DNA from: an uncultured Lachnospiraceae bacterium
Lineage (GTDB): Bacteria; Bacillota; Clostridia; Lachnospirales; Lachnospiraceae
Direction of reading: 5' to 3'
Assembly (NCBI GenBank): GCA_947382355.1
Contig: CANCYR010000006.1
Location: 22,579 to 86,578 of the forward strand
Length of the DNA: 64,000 nucleotides
A program made the position numbers and the translations under genes. The notes beneath the pieces were generated by a model. That model had not been told where the DNA came from and made no database searches. It was given only the letters and a program-made list of their open reading frames with translations. Of the stretch, positions 45,483 through 53,164 are shown in pieces (position 1 is the first letter of the stretch; the number at the start of each line of letters is the position of its first letter).

Positions 45483-45790
45483 TGAATACAAAAAACATAC
45501 CCGCAATCATGTCTTTAAGCGCAGGTGCCATCACCAGCATTATTACGTTTTTGATTAGATATGAAGTGAAAGCTATGTTAGGAATCCTTTTGGCTGTATT
45601 ACTTCTTTTTTATGTGGCAGGGCTGATTGTAAAAGCTATTTTGGATAAGTTCCAAAATGAAATTGCCCTGAAAGAGGAGGAAGAAGAAAGGCTTCGAAAA
45701 GAAGAGGAGGAACGGATGGCTGCCCTGGAAAGTGAGGCGGCAGAAAAGCGGAAGAATGCTTCCGATATTCCGGTTCCTGAAGCAGAATAG
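45482..45790 (+). CDS. Small membrane protein with coiled-coil tail
   Basis: I do not recognise a named family. The 102-residue product has two predicted membrane helices (about residues 9-25 and 32-54) and then a Glu/Arg/Lys-rich coiled coil to the end. It starts with a one-base overlap with cheD (TAATG) and precedes sigD by 17 bases. The position suggests a flagellar accessory factor, but nothing in the sequence shows what it does. Confidence 0.75.
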   Translation: MNTKNIPAIMSLSAGAITSIITFLIRYEVKAMLGILLAVLLLFYVAGLIVKAILDKFQNEIALKEEEEERLRKEEEERMAALESEAAEKRKNASDIPVPEAE

Positions 45791-45807
45791 ATTCAAGGGA
45801 GAAGCTT

Positions 45808-46578
45808 ATGGATGAGGCAGGCAGAAAGAAGCTTTGGACGGATTATGAAAAAGATAAGTCGCCGGAGTTAAGGGAAAAAATCATATTGGAATATTCGCCC
45901 CTTGTGAAAGTGGTGGCAGGACGGCTGAGCATGTACTTAGGCTATAATGTGGAATATGAAGATTTGGTAAGCTATGGCATATTCGGTTTGATTGATGCTA
46001 TTGATAAGTACGACCATGCAAAAGAGGTTAAATTTGAAACTTATGCAAGCCTGCGCATAAGGGGAGCGATTCTGGATCAGATTCGAAAGCTGGACTGGAT
46101 TCCAAGAACTATCAGGCAGAAGCAGAAAAAGATTGATGGAGTTATCAAGCAGATAGAGGCTTTGAAAGGAAGAAGCGCTACCGATGAGGAAATTGCAGAA
46201 GGGCTTGGCATTTCAGAAGAGGAGCTGGCAGAATGGCAGTCCCAGATGAAGATAACAGGTCTCGTTTCCTTAAATGAATATTTAGAACAGGGCAGTGAGG
46301 TGCCAAACGAGCAGGGAAAGGTATCCAGCCAGTTTTATTCTCCAGAGGATGCCACTTTGCAGGAAGAACTAAAAAAAGTGCTGATGGATTCTTTAGAGAA
46401 TCTGACGGAAAAGGAAAAGAAAGTCATTCTGCTTTATTATTATGAGGATTTGACATTAAAGGAGATCAGTAATGTATTGGAGGTTTCGGAATCGCGTATT
46501 TCTCAGCTTCATACAAAGGCACTCCATAAAATGAAAGCAAGATTAGGAAGCTATATAGGCATATTGACAGATAGATAA
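45808..46578 (+). CDS. fliA: Flagellar sigma factor SigD/FliA (sigma-28)
   Basis: This sigma-70 family factor directs late flagellar and chemotaxis transcription. The 256-residue product has region 2 (SPLVKVVAGRLSMYLG and YEDLVSYGIFGLIDAIDKYD), region 3 (GRSATDEEIAEGLGIS) and region 4 with helix-turn-helix DLTLKEISNVLEVSESRISQ. Absence of region 1.1 and the LRIRGAILDQIRKLDWIPR segment identify the FliA/SigD group. A matching promoter lies upstream of fliK in the same operon, creating likely positive feedback. The anti-sigma factor FlgM is not in the window. Confidence 0.97.
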   Translation: MDEAGRKKLWTDYEKDKSPELREKIILEYSPLVKVVAGRLSMYLGYNVEYEDLVSYGIFGLIDAIDKYDHAKEVKFETYASLRIRGAILDQIRKLDWIPRTIRQKQKKIDGVIKQIEALKGRSATDEEIAEGLGISEEELAEWQSQMKITGLVSLNEYLEQGSEVPNEQGKVSSQFYSPEDATLQEELKKVLMDSLENLTEKEKKVILLYYYEDLTLKEISNVLEVSESRISQLHTKALHKMKARLGSYIGILTDR

Positions 46579-46608
46579 CAGATAAATGCAAGAAATGGAG
46601 GTAGCTGG

Positions 46609-48198
46609 ATGAACGGATGTTTTCAAGTAATGATAACGGAAAAGGAAACTGCATTGAAGCTTGTACCCCCTACAAACGATGGTGAGCCTATTGCCATAAG
46701 TGAGTTGCTGGAATATCTGCATACCCGGAAGATAGAGAATTTCGATGTAAAAAGATTGAATGCAGTTGTCAGCACCCTGAAGGAACAACAGGTGTTTTCT
46801 TTGATTCCCCAAAAGATTTCGCCCATAAATGAATCCTTTATGGTCAGCGTAAGTCAGGATAATATGGAAGCTGTTGCCAGATTTTATCCACCCAGCACCG
46901 GCGGCACCAAAATGGATAAGGCAGAAATCATGGATGTTCTGCATCAGAAAAAAATAGTATATGGCATTGAGGAAGATACTATAGAGAAATTTTTGCAGCG
47001 AAGGCAGTATTGTACAGATATTGTATTGGCAAGGGGAAAAGCGCCCGTACATGGTGCAGATGGTAAAATCGAGTATTTCTTCAATACAGATTTAAATACA
47101 AGGCCAAAGAGAAATGAGGATGGCTCCGTAGATTTCTTTCATTTAAATACAATTAACCATTGTAAGCAGGGGGAGCTTTTAGCAAGGATGACTCCCGCTG
47201 ATATGGGAGAAAGCGGAACCAATTTACTGGGAGAAGTCCTGAAGCCCAGAGATGTGAAAACTGTTTCTTTAAAGTATGGAAAGAACATTACTATTTCGGA
47301 GGATAAGACGGAGATTTATTCACAGGTAAACGGCCATGTTTCTTTAGTTGATGATAAGGTATTCGTGTCTGATGTTTTTGAGGTGGAGAATGTAGGTCCT
47401 GCCACCGGAAATATCGAATCAGAAGGCAGTGTACTGGTGAACGGAAACGTGCAGACGGGCTTTTCCATCCGGGCAAAAGGCAATGTCCATGTCTATGGCG
47501 TGGTGGAAGGCGCAAGCATTGTTGCCGGAGGAGATATCATTATTGACCGCGGGATGAACGGCATGGGAAGAGGCAGGCTTCAGGCAGGAGGAAGCATTGT
47601 TACCAAATTTTTGGAAAATGCAGTGGCATACTCAGATGATTATGTGGAGGCCAATTCCATACTTCACAGTACGGTAACTGCCAAGACGGAAATTAACGTA
47701 GACGGAAAAAAGGGATTTATTATGGGAGGTTTTGTAAGGGCTATCAACCGGATAAACTGCCGTACCCTTGGCTCTCCTATGGGAGCAGATACTTATGTGG
47801 AAGTAGGAGTTGATCCTGAAATAAAGTCGCGGCATCAGAAATTGCAGGAGGAAATACTGTCAATTCAGCAAACCATTCAGAAAAACAGGCCAATTCTGAC
47901 AAATGCCGCCCAAAAGATGAAAAGCGGTGTGCAGTTAGAGGACGCCCAGATGAGATATATACAGTCATTGGCGCTGGAAACGAAAAAAAAGCAGAAAAGA
48001 TATGCGGAAGTCCAGGCTGAATATACAGGACTGGAATCCATTTTGGAGCATAAGGAAAATGCCTGTATCTGTGTAAAGGATTCGCTTTATGCAGGCACAA
48101 AGGTTACCATATCCGAAGCAACCTTAGTAGTGAAAAATACACTGCAGTACTGCAGGCTTATAAAGGATCAGGGAGATGTTCGTGTGACGGCATTATAG
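46609..48198 (+). CDS. FapA/DUF342 family protein
   Basis: The 529-residue product has an N-terminal variable part, a central Gly-rich beta-helix typical of DUF342/FapA proteins (VENVGPATGNIESEGSVLVN and VVEGASIVAGGDIIID), and a C-terminal coiled coil with QKKRYAEVQAEYTGLE-like sequence. FapA proteins are found next to sigD in many Firmicutes flagellar operons (YlxL/FapA region), but their biochemical role is unclear. AGGAGG precedes the ATG. The gene begins 30 bases after fliA. Confidence 0.88.
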   Translation: MNGCFQVMITEKETALKLVPPTNDGEPIAISELLEYLHTRKIENFDVKRLNAVVSTLKEQQVFSLIPQKISPINESFMVSVSQDNMEAVARFYPPSTGGTKMDKAEIMDVLHQKKIVYGIEEDTIEKFLQRRQYCTDIVLARGKAPVHGADGKIEYFFNTDLNTRPKRNEDGSVDFFHLNTINHCKQGELLARMTPADMGESGTNLLGEVLKPRDVKTVSLKYGKNITISEDKTEIYSQVNGHVSLVDDKVFVSDVFEVENVGPATGNIESEGSVLVNGNVQTGFSIRAKGNVHVYGVVEGASIVAGGDIIIDRGMNGMGRGRLQAGGSIVTKFLENAVAYSDDYVEANSILHSTVTAKTEINVDGKKGFIMGGFVRAINRINCRTLGSPMGADTYVEVGVDPEIKSRHQKLQEEILSIQQTIQKNRPILTNAAQKMKSGVQLEDAQMRYIQSLALETKKKQKRYAEVQAEYTGLESILEHKENACICVKDSLYAGTKVTISEATLVVKNTLQYCRLIKDQGDVRVTAL

Positions 48199-48213
48199 AA
48201 AGAGGTGAGCAGT

Positions 48214-48534
48214 ATGGCAATTACTCCCATTATGTTTAATGCAACGGTGCAAAGGACTCAGGATTTTACTACCATGAAACAGAACGAGGACAATAAGGGC
48301 GCCGTTGACCAGGGCAATTTTCAAATGAAGATGGAAAAGGAATTCAAGCTTCAGCTAAGTAATGTAAGGAATGCAGATAATGCAGATAAAAAGGGAGACA
48401 ATTCCGATGCAAAGGAGAAGGGAAACGGAACCTATGCCGGCGATGGGGGAAGAAACCGTCCGGGACAGAAGGAAACGAAAGCAAAGGACAGGGTACTGAA
48501 AAAAGAAGGCAACCATTTTGACATGAGTGTCTGA
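48214..48534 (+). CDS. Small hydrophilic protein of unknown function
   Basis: The 106-residue product is charged and soluble-looking, rich in Lys, Asn, Asp and Gly, with no membrane segment and no recognisable domain. The ATG at 48214 lies 5 bases after GAGGTGA; a GTG at 48205 lies inside that site. It sits between the FapA-type gene and the DUF6115 gene in the tail of the fla/che operon. Confidence 0.7.
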   Translation: MAITPIMFNATVQRTQDFTTMKQNEDNKGAVDQGNFQMKMEKEFKLQLSNVRNADNADKKGDNSDAKEKGNGTYAGDGGRNRPGQKETKAKDRVLKKEGNHFDMSV

Positions 48535-48562
48535 TGGCAAGGACTGCAAGGAGAAAAGAAAT

Positions 48563-49306
48563 ATGACAGCTATTGAAATTGTATTATGTCTGGCAGGTAT
48601 CGCAATATGTATCATTAGTTTTTTGCTGCCGGATAAGCAGAAGGAAGCGGGAGAACCGGATGAAAAGCTTGTTGAAGCAATGGTGAAGTCTCTTGTGGAA
48701 GAAGAAATATCAGGTGTAAAAGCCAGATTAGAGGAAATGCAGGAAGAAACCATATCTTACGGAATGGAGAAAACAGAGCGTTCCTTAGAGAAGATTACAA
48801 ATGAAAAGATCATTGCTGTTTCGGAATATGCAGAAACAGTTATAGAAGATATTAATAAAAATCATAAGGAAGTCATGTTTCTTTATGATATGTTAAACAG
48901 CAAGCATGAAAATTTAAAGGAAACTGTAGTGGAAGTAAGCCAGACTGCAAAGGAAGCTGAAAAAACCGTTCAAGTGCTGGAGGATACTGCCAAGAAGGTG
49001 GAAACTACCTTACAGGGAAAGGATGAAACGGAGGAGGAAGAGCAGGATGATTTTACTCCCCTTGATGTGATTGATTTTTCCGATCTTTCACCGGTACAGG
49101 AAAGAAAGAAGAATGCTCCAAAAAGGCAGCAGGAGGAAAAGGAATCTAAAATTTCCATTCAATTTGAGGGCAGCGACAATAAGAACAGCAATGAAAAAAT
49201 ATTGGAGCTCCATGATATGGGAAAGTCCAATATGGCAATTGCAAAAGAGCTGGGACTTGGCGTAGGCGAAGTAAATCTGGTAATCGATTTGTATAAGGGG
49301 ATATAA
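48563..49306 (+). CDS. DUF6115, SwrB-like protein
   Basis: The 247-residue product has an N-terminal membrane helix at about residues 4-22, a long Glu-rich coiled coil and a C-terminal helix-turn-helix-like segment, ILELHDMGKSNMAIAKELGL. This is the arrangement of SwrB (YlxL) of B. subtilis, which activates flagellar export gate and C-ring assembly and sits between sigD and rpsB there. The length is greater than that of B. subtilis SwrB. The ATG at 48563 is preferred because AAGGAGA lies upstream. Orthology is inferred from architecture and position. Confidence 0.7.
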   Translation: MTAIEIVLCLAGIAICIISFLLPDKQKEAGEPDEKLVEAMVKSLVEEEISGVKARLEEMQEETISYGMEKTERSLEKITNEKIIAVSEYAETVIEDINKNHKEVMFLYDMLNSKHENLKETVVEVSQTAKEAEKTVQVLEDTAKKVETTLQGKDETEEEEQDDFTPLDVIDFSDLSPVQERKKNAPKRQQEEKESKISIQFEGSDNKNSNEKILELHDMGKSNMAIAKELGLGVGEVNLVIDLYKGI

Positions 49307-49308
49307 CC

Positions 49309-49992
49309 ATGAAGCTGAAATACTATTTAAGAGGGTTGGGAACAGGTATCGTAGTAACCGCCTTGGTTTTAGGCATATCCTTATCCCATGGAAAAGAAAA
49401 TATTTCTGATGAAGAAATAAAGAAGCGGGCAGCAGAGCTTGGTATGGTGGAGGAATTTAAAAGCCTGGAGGAAGCTTCTAAGGAGAAAGATACGAAAGAA
49501 GCAGAAGCTGATGAAATGAAAGTCAGCGGAAATGAAGCAGAAGGAAATCAGGCATCTGCTGAAGACGGAACAGCGGATGATAAAATTTCTGCCGGAAACG
49601 AGACAGCGGATGATAAGACAACGGATGAAAATCAGGTAGCAGACAGTAAGACACCGGAAGACAGCCAGAATGTTGTAAAAGCAGAACAGGAACAGGCAAA
49701 AGCTGATGAGAGCAAAGAAAATGAAAAAGAAGATTCCGGGCAGCCGGAAGCTGAAAAGGAAGAAAGCGGCAAGCCAGCCGTAAAAAGTATTGTTTTAGAG
49801 GTTCGTTCCGGAGACGGTTCCCTTAGTGTGGCAAAAAGAGCGGAAAAAGCCGGACTTGTGGCAGATGCTGAAGAGTTTGACCGTTTCCTTTGCAGCGGCG
49901 GATATGACAAAAAGATTTGTACAGGAAAGCATGAAATTCCAGAAGGCGCTACTATGGAGGAGATTGCAAAGTTGTTGATTAGGAACCCGTAA
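49309..49992 (+). CDS. MltG-like (YceG-like) membrane protein
   Basis: The 227-residue product has an N-terminal membrane helix (about residues 10-26), an extended Glu/Asp/Lys-rich low-complexity region of about 130 residues, and a C-terminal segment with VEVRSGDGSLSVAKRAEKAG-like sequence and KHEIPEGATMEEIAKLL. That segment resembles the LysM-like N-terminal domain of endolytic transglycosylase MltG, but the catalytic domain is absent. It begins 2 bases after the DUF6115 gene and ends the operon. A cell-wall binding role near the flagellar base is possible but unproven. Confidence 0.6.
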   Translation: MKLKYYLRGLGTGIVVTALVLGISLSHGKENISDEEIKKRAAELGMVEEFKSLEEASKEKDTKEAEADEMKVSGNEAEGNQASAEDGTADDKISAGNETADDKTTDENQVADSKTPEDSQNVVKAEQEQAKADESKENEKEDSGQPEAEKEESGKPAVKSIVLEVRSGDGSLSVAKRAEKAGLVADAEEFDRFLCSGGYDKKICTGKHEIPEGATMEEIAKLLIRNP

Positions 49993-49993
49993 T

Positions 49994-50213
49994 AACAATT
50001 CAGCCTTCAGCTTTCCCGCACCGGAATTGAAACCAGTGACAGACAGAAAGTGATTTCTAAAGGAGCCCTTATAAAAACGCCAGCGCTTAGCGAGGTTCTT
50101 TCGAGCTTAGCACTGCTGCGTTTTTATCAGAGCGGGAGCGTGGCCACGTAGAAACACTTTCTGTCTGTCACTGGTTTCAATTCCGGTGCGGGAAAGCTGA
50201 GGGCTGAATTGTT
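49994..50213. repeat. Palindromic intergenic element 2, 59-bp inverted arms
   Basis: Two 59-base arms (49994-50052 and 50155-50213) are inverted copies with a single mismatch. They start with AACAATTCAGCC and end with GGCTGAATTGTT. The 102-base centre holds an internal ATAAAAACGC/GCGTTTTTAT stem and partly complementary GCTTAGC segments. No open reading frame of note lies within. The left half is related to the element at 55769-55855, and the ends resemble those at 35579-35720. It sits right after the last flagellar operon gene and just before the rpsB terminator and promoter. Confidence 0.93.
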
Positions 50214-50215
50214 GC

Positions 50216-50264
50216 CAGTGAGAGCGGATTTACGCAAAATAAATCTTGCCCTCACTGTTTTTTT
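50216..50264 (+). terminator. Rho-independent terminator before rpsB
   Basis: CAGTGAG...CTCACTG and GATTTA...TAAATC form a two-part stem followed by seven T residues. It probably ends the fla/che operon downstream of the palindromic element. Its 3' half overlaps the -35 region of the rpsB promoter. Confidence 0.85.
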
Positions 50265-50274
50265 ATGGTATAAT
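50246..50274 (+). promoter_or_regulatory. Likely sigma-A promoter of rpsB-tsf
   Basis: TTGCCC and a perfect TATAAT are separated by 17 bases; transcription would begin about 100 bases before the rpsB start codon. It partly overlaps the upstream terminator. Confidence 0.8.
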
Positions 50275-50387
50275 TCACTCGTTATGACAAAAAACACCCA
50301 TGGGAATGACATGCCGGTGCTTCTTAAACGCGGAGGTGGCATAAATCGGGAACCATGGGGAAGCAAAACCAAATGGAGGTAAAGAAA
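50275..50387 (+). promoter_or_regulatory. Structured rpsB leader, candidate S2 autoregulation site
   Basis: CCCATGG (50297-50303) can pair with CCATGGG (50353-50359), and inside it ATGCC (50311-50315) with GGCAT (50338-50342). The leader ends in TGGAGGT at the ribosome binding site. Ribosomal protein S2 feedback on rpsB-tsf mRNA is known in other bacteria; whether this leader is of that class needs an RNA-structure search. Confidence 0.45.
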
Positions 50388-51149
50388 ATGAGCGTTATTT
50401 CAATGAAACAGTTATTAGAAGCAGGTGTTCACTTCGGACATCAGACAAGAAGATGGAATCCTAAAATGGCTCCATACATCTACACAGAAAGAAATGGTAT
50501 CCATATCATTGACCTGCAGACATCTGTAGGAAAAGTGGATGAAGCTTATGATGCAGTATCACAAATTGTTGCAGCAGGCGGTAACATTCTTTTTGTAGGT
50601 ACAAAAAAGCAGGCTCAGGATGCTGTTAAGACAGAAGCAGAGCGTTGCGGAATGTATTATGTAAATGAAAGATGGTTAGGCGGTATGCTTACCAACTTTA
50701 AGACAATCCAGAGCAGAATCGAAAGATTAAAAGCAATTGAAACGATGTCTGAAGACGGAACTTTTGATGTTCTTCCTAAGAAAGAAGTTATCGCATTAAA
50801 GAAAGAATGGGAAAAACTGGAAAAGAACTTAGGCGGAATTAAAAATATGAAGAGAGTGCCGGATGCAATCTTCGTAGTAGACCCTAAGAAGGAAAGAATC
50901 TGCATTCAGGAAGCACATTCTCTTGGAATCACTTTAATCGGTATTGCTGATACAAACTGCGATCCGGAAGAGCTTGACTTCGTAATTCCGGGTAATGACG
51001 ACGCAATCCGTGCCGTAAAATTAATCGTTGCCAAAATGGCAGATGCTGTAATTGAAGCAAATCAGGGTGAAATCGGCGAGACTATGGAAGAAGCAGCTGA
51101 GGAAACCGCTGAAGAAGCAGTTGAAACAGAAGAAACAGTAGAAGCATAA
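50388..51149 (+). CDS. rpsB: 30S ribosomal protein S2
   Basis: S2 is a small-subunit ribosomal protein. The 253-residue product opens with [19 protein letters not shown] and contains [20 protein letters not shown] and [17 protein letters not shown], all typical. The Glu-rich C-terminal tail (about residues 228-253) is longer than usual. The ATG at 50388 is preceded by TGGAGGT; an in-frame ATG at 50355 lies in the structured leader. tsf follows 28 bases downstream. Confidence 0.98.
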   Translation: MSVISMKQLLEAGVHFGHQTRRWNPKMAPYIYTERNGIHIIDLQTSVGKVDEAYDAVSQIVAAGGNILFVGTKKQAQDAVKTEAERCGMYYVNERWLGGMLTNFKTIQSRIERLKAIETMSEDGTFDVLPKKEVIALKKEWEKLEKNLGGIKNMKRVPDAIFVVDPKKERICIQEAHSLGITLIGIADTNCDPEELDFVIPGNDDAIRAVKLIVAKMADAVIEANQGEIGETMEEAAEETAEEAVETEETVEA

Positions 51150-51177
51150 GAATCTTGATTAGTTGGAGGAAAGAAAC

Positions 51178-52113
51178 ATGGCTATTACAGCAGCAATGGT
51201 AAAAGAATTAAGAGAAATGACTGGTGCAGGCATGATGGACTGTAAGAAAGCTCTTACAGAAACAAACGGTGATATGGATGCAGCAGTAGAATTTTTGAGA
51301 AAGAATGGACAGGCAAAGGCTGAAAAGAAGGCAGGAAGAATTGCGGCAGAAGGTCTTTGCAAGGTTGTAGTAAAGGATGATAAGACAGCAGCAGTTGTAG
51401 AAGTAAATTCTGAAACAGACTTTGTTGCCAAAAACGAAGAGTTCCAGAAATTCGTGGCAGCAGTGGCAGATCAGGCTCTTGCAACAAGTGCGGCAGATAT
51501 TGATGCTTTCTTAGCAGAAAGCTGGAATGCAGATTCTTCTAAAACAGTAAAGGATGCTTTGGTAGAAAAGGTTGCTGTTATCGGTGAAAACCTGACAATC
51601 AGAAGATTTGCAAAGGTAGAGGCTGCTAACGGCTGTGTTGTTTCCTATACACATGGCGGCGGCAGAATCGGCGTTATCGTAGAAGCTGAAACAAACGTAG
51701 TGAATGATGCGGTAAAGGAAGCGCTTACAAATGTTGCAATGCAGGTTGCAGCTTTATATCCAAAGTATGTTTCAGGGGATGAAATCAGTGCTGACTATGT
51801 AGAGCATGAAAAAGAAATCTTAAAGGCACAGATTATGAACGATCCCAAGGAATCCCAAAAACCGGAAAAGGTTATCGAAGGCATGATTCAGGGACGTATC
51901 AAAAAGGAATTAAAAGAAATCTGCTTGGTAGACCAGGTATATGTAAAGGCAGAAGACGGCAAGCAGACTGTCGGCCAGTACATTGCTCAGGTTGGCAAAG
52001 AAAACAATGCTGATTTGAAGGTTGTGAAGTTTGTTCGTTTTGAGACTGGTGAAGGCATTGAAAAGAAGGAAGAGGATTTTGCGGCTGAGGTTGCGGCGCA
52101 GATGAACGCATAG
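51178..52113 (+). CDS. tsf: Translation elongation factor Ts
   Basis: EF-Ts exchanges GDP for GTP on EF-Tu. The 311-residue product has the N-terminal UBA-like domain (VKELREMTGAGMMDCKKALT), the TDFVAKNEEF motif that contacts EF-Tu, and two dimerisation subdomains. GGAGG lies upstream of the ATG. It is co-transcribed with rpsB and followed by two tandem terminators. pyrH and frr, which follow in B. subtilis, are absent here. Confidence 0.98.
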   Translation: MAITAAMVKELREMTGAGMMDCKKALTETNGDMDAAVEFLRKNGQAKAEKKAGRIAAEGLCKVVVKDDKTAAVVEVNSETDFVAKNEEFQKFVAAVADQALATSAADIDAFLAESWNADSSKTVKDALVEKVAVIGENLTIRRFAKVEAANGCVVSYTHGGGRIGVIVEAETNVVNDAVKEALTNVAMQVAALYPKYVSGDEISADYVEHEKEILKAQIMNDPKESQKPEKVIEGMIQGRIKKELKEICLVDQVYVKAEDGKQTVGQYIAQVGKENNADLKVVKFVRFETGEGIEKKEEDFAAEVAAQMNA

Positions 52114-52153
52114 AAATTTGTCGAAAATAGGTGAATAGAGATAGGAATGAGAA

Positions 52154-52195
52154 CCCTTGTAAGTGGTGCGTATGCGCCATTTGCAGGGGGTTTTT
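52154..52195 (+). terminator. Rho-independent terminator after tsf (first)
   Basis: CCCTTGTAAGTGGTGC pairs with GCGCCATTTGCAGGGG along about 16 positions including several G-U pairs, with a short loop, followed by TTTTT. It begins 41 bases after the tsf stop codon. Confidence 0.85.
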
Positions 52196-52233
52196 GTTAT
52201 GTGGTATGCATATAAGTCATAATTGATTTGTGA

Positions 52234-52275
52234 GACATCATTGCTTATAAAAATATAAGTGATGATGTCTTTTTT
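52234..52275 (+). terminator. Rho-independent terminator after tsf (second)
   Basis: GACATCATTGCTTATA and TATAAGTGATGATGTC form a 16-bp stem with two G-U-type pairs and an AAAA loop, followed by six T residues. It insulates the accessory locus that begins downstream. Confidence 0.88.
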
Positions 52276-52337
52276 CTTTTAATAAACCAATTATTTCAAA
52301 ATTTAAGTATTTTTTTGTATTATTTCTCTAAAAATAA

Positions 52338-52366
52338 TTGACAAAATTATTGTAATTTTATATTAT
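52338..52366 (+). promoter_or_regulatory. Sigma-A promoter of the spike/Rhs accessory locus
   Basis: A perfect TTGACA and TATTAT are spaced by 17 bases in a very AT-rich stretch. The next gene starts about 119 bases downstream. The 371-base gap from 52114 to 52484 holds only the two terminators and this promoter, plus an AT-rich 5' leader in which I see no riboswitch. Confidence 0.8.
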
Positions 52367-52484
52367 CAATATAATAAAAATGTTTTAATTTTTAGTATTA
52401 AAATGAAAGATAGATTAAAAGCGATTCGTATAAACAAAAACATTTATGTATTTAACGTCTGCTTTAAAGAAATGGAGGATAAAT

Positions 52485-53150
52485 ATGCAGCAGGATGAAT
52501 TTTTTGATGAGCAAATTATTGATATGATAAATCAATCCCAACAAACAACCGGAGCCTCTGTATCCGCTCAGCCGATAGTTGAAGAAAAAGCAGAAGAGAA
52601 ATACAGCCGGGAAGCAGAGGAAAAATCCGGCATTGCCCAGGGTATCAAGATTTTAGGAAAGTGGATTTATTTTGAACGGCTCCCTTTGGCGGATGGAACC
52701 ATTACCATGATGCTTCCAGCTGATTTTGTACCCATGAGTCAGGATATGGCAGAAAAAAAGTATCCATCACAGCAAAGACCGGAAACAATTCTGACGGATG
52801 AAACAGGAACGGTAAATCTGATGTTCCAGTACATGGACGGGGAAGAAAGCAACGAAACCATTGAAAGCTTCCGCAACCGGATTTTTGGCATGATGAAGAG
52901 GGTAAATCCGGGGATTAAAGAAATGGAAACAGGGGTGGTGGCAGCAGCAGGAAAACAGATTGCCTATGTGGAATTTTCAAATCCTGTTATGGATGGAAAG
53001 CTGTATAACCTTATGTTTTATCTGGCGGTAAAAGGACGGCCATTGATGGGGAGCTTTAACTGCCGGACGAAGGAGATGAAATACTGGAGAAGGGCTGCTT
53101 TTGAAATGATGCAGTCAATCGAAATGGCGGAAGCCAAAGAACAGCCATAG
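52485..53150 (+). CDS. DcrB/DUF1795-like protein, candidate Eag-type chaperone
   Basis: The 221-residue product has an acidic N-terminal segment to about residue 45 and then a single compact alpha/beta domain (WIYFERLPLADGTITMMLPA through MMQSIEMAE) that looks like the DcrB/PsbP-type fold of DUF1795. In type VI secretion loci DUF1795 proteins (EagR/EagT) act as chaperones for the hydrophobic segments of Rhs effectors. The neighbouring Rhs protein has such a segment, which makes a similar role here plausible. The ATG at 52485 lies behind GGAGGAT. The family assignment is by eye and needs a profile search. Confidence 0.55.
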   Translation: MQQDEFFDEQIIDMINQSQQTTGASVSAQPIVEEKAEEKYSREAEEKSGIAQGIKILGKWIYFERLPLADGTITMMLPADFVPMSQDMAEKKYPSQQRPETILTDETGTVNLMFQYMDGEESNETIESFRNRIFGMMKRVNPGIKEMETGVVAAAGKQIAYVEFSNPVMDGKLYNLMFYLAVKGRPLMGSFNCRTKEMKYWRRAAFEMMQSIEMAEAKEQP

Positions 53151-53164
53151 AAAGGAAGGTACAT

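Noticed and set aside
45482..45790. Flagellar protein FlgM (anti-sigma factor) next to fliA
   Set aside because: The product has two membrane helices and a coiled coil, unlike the small soluble FlgM.
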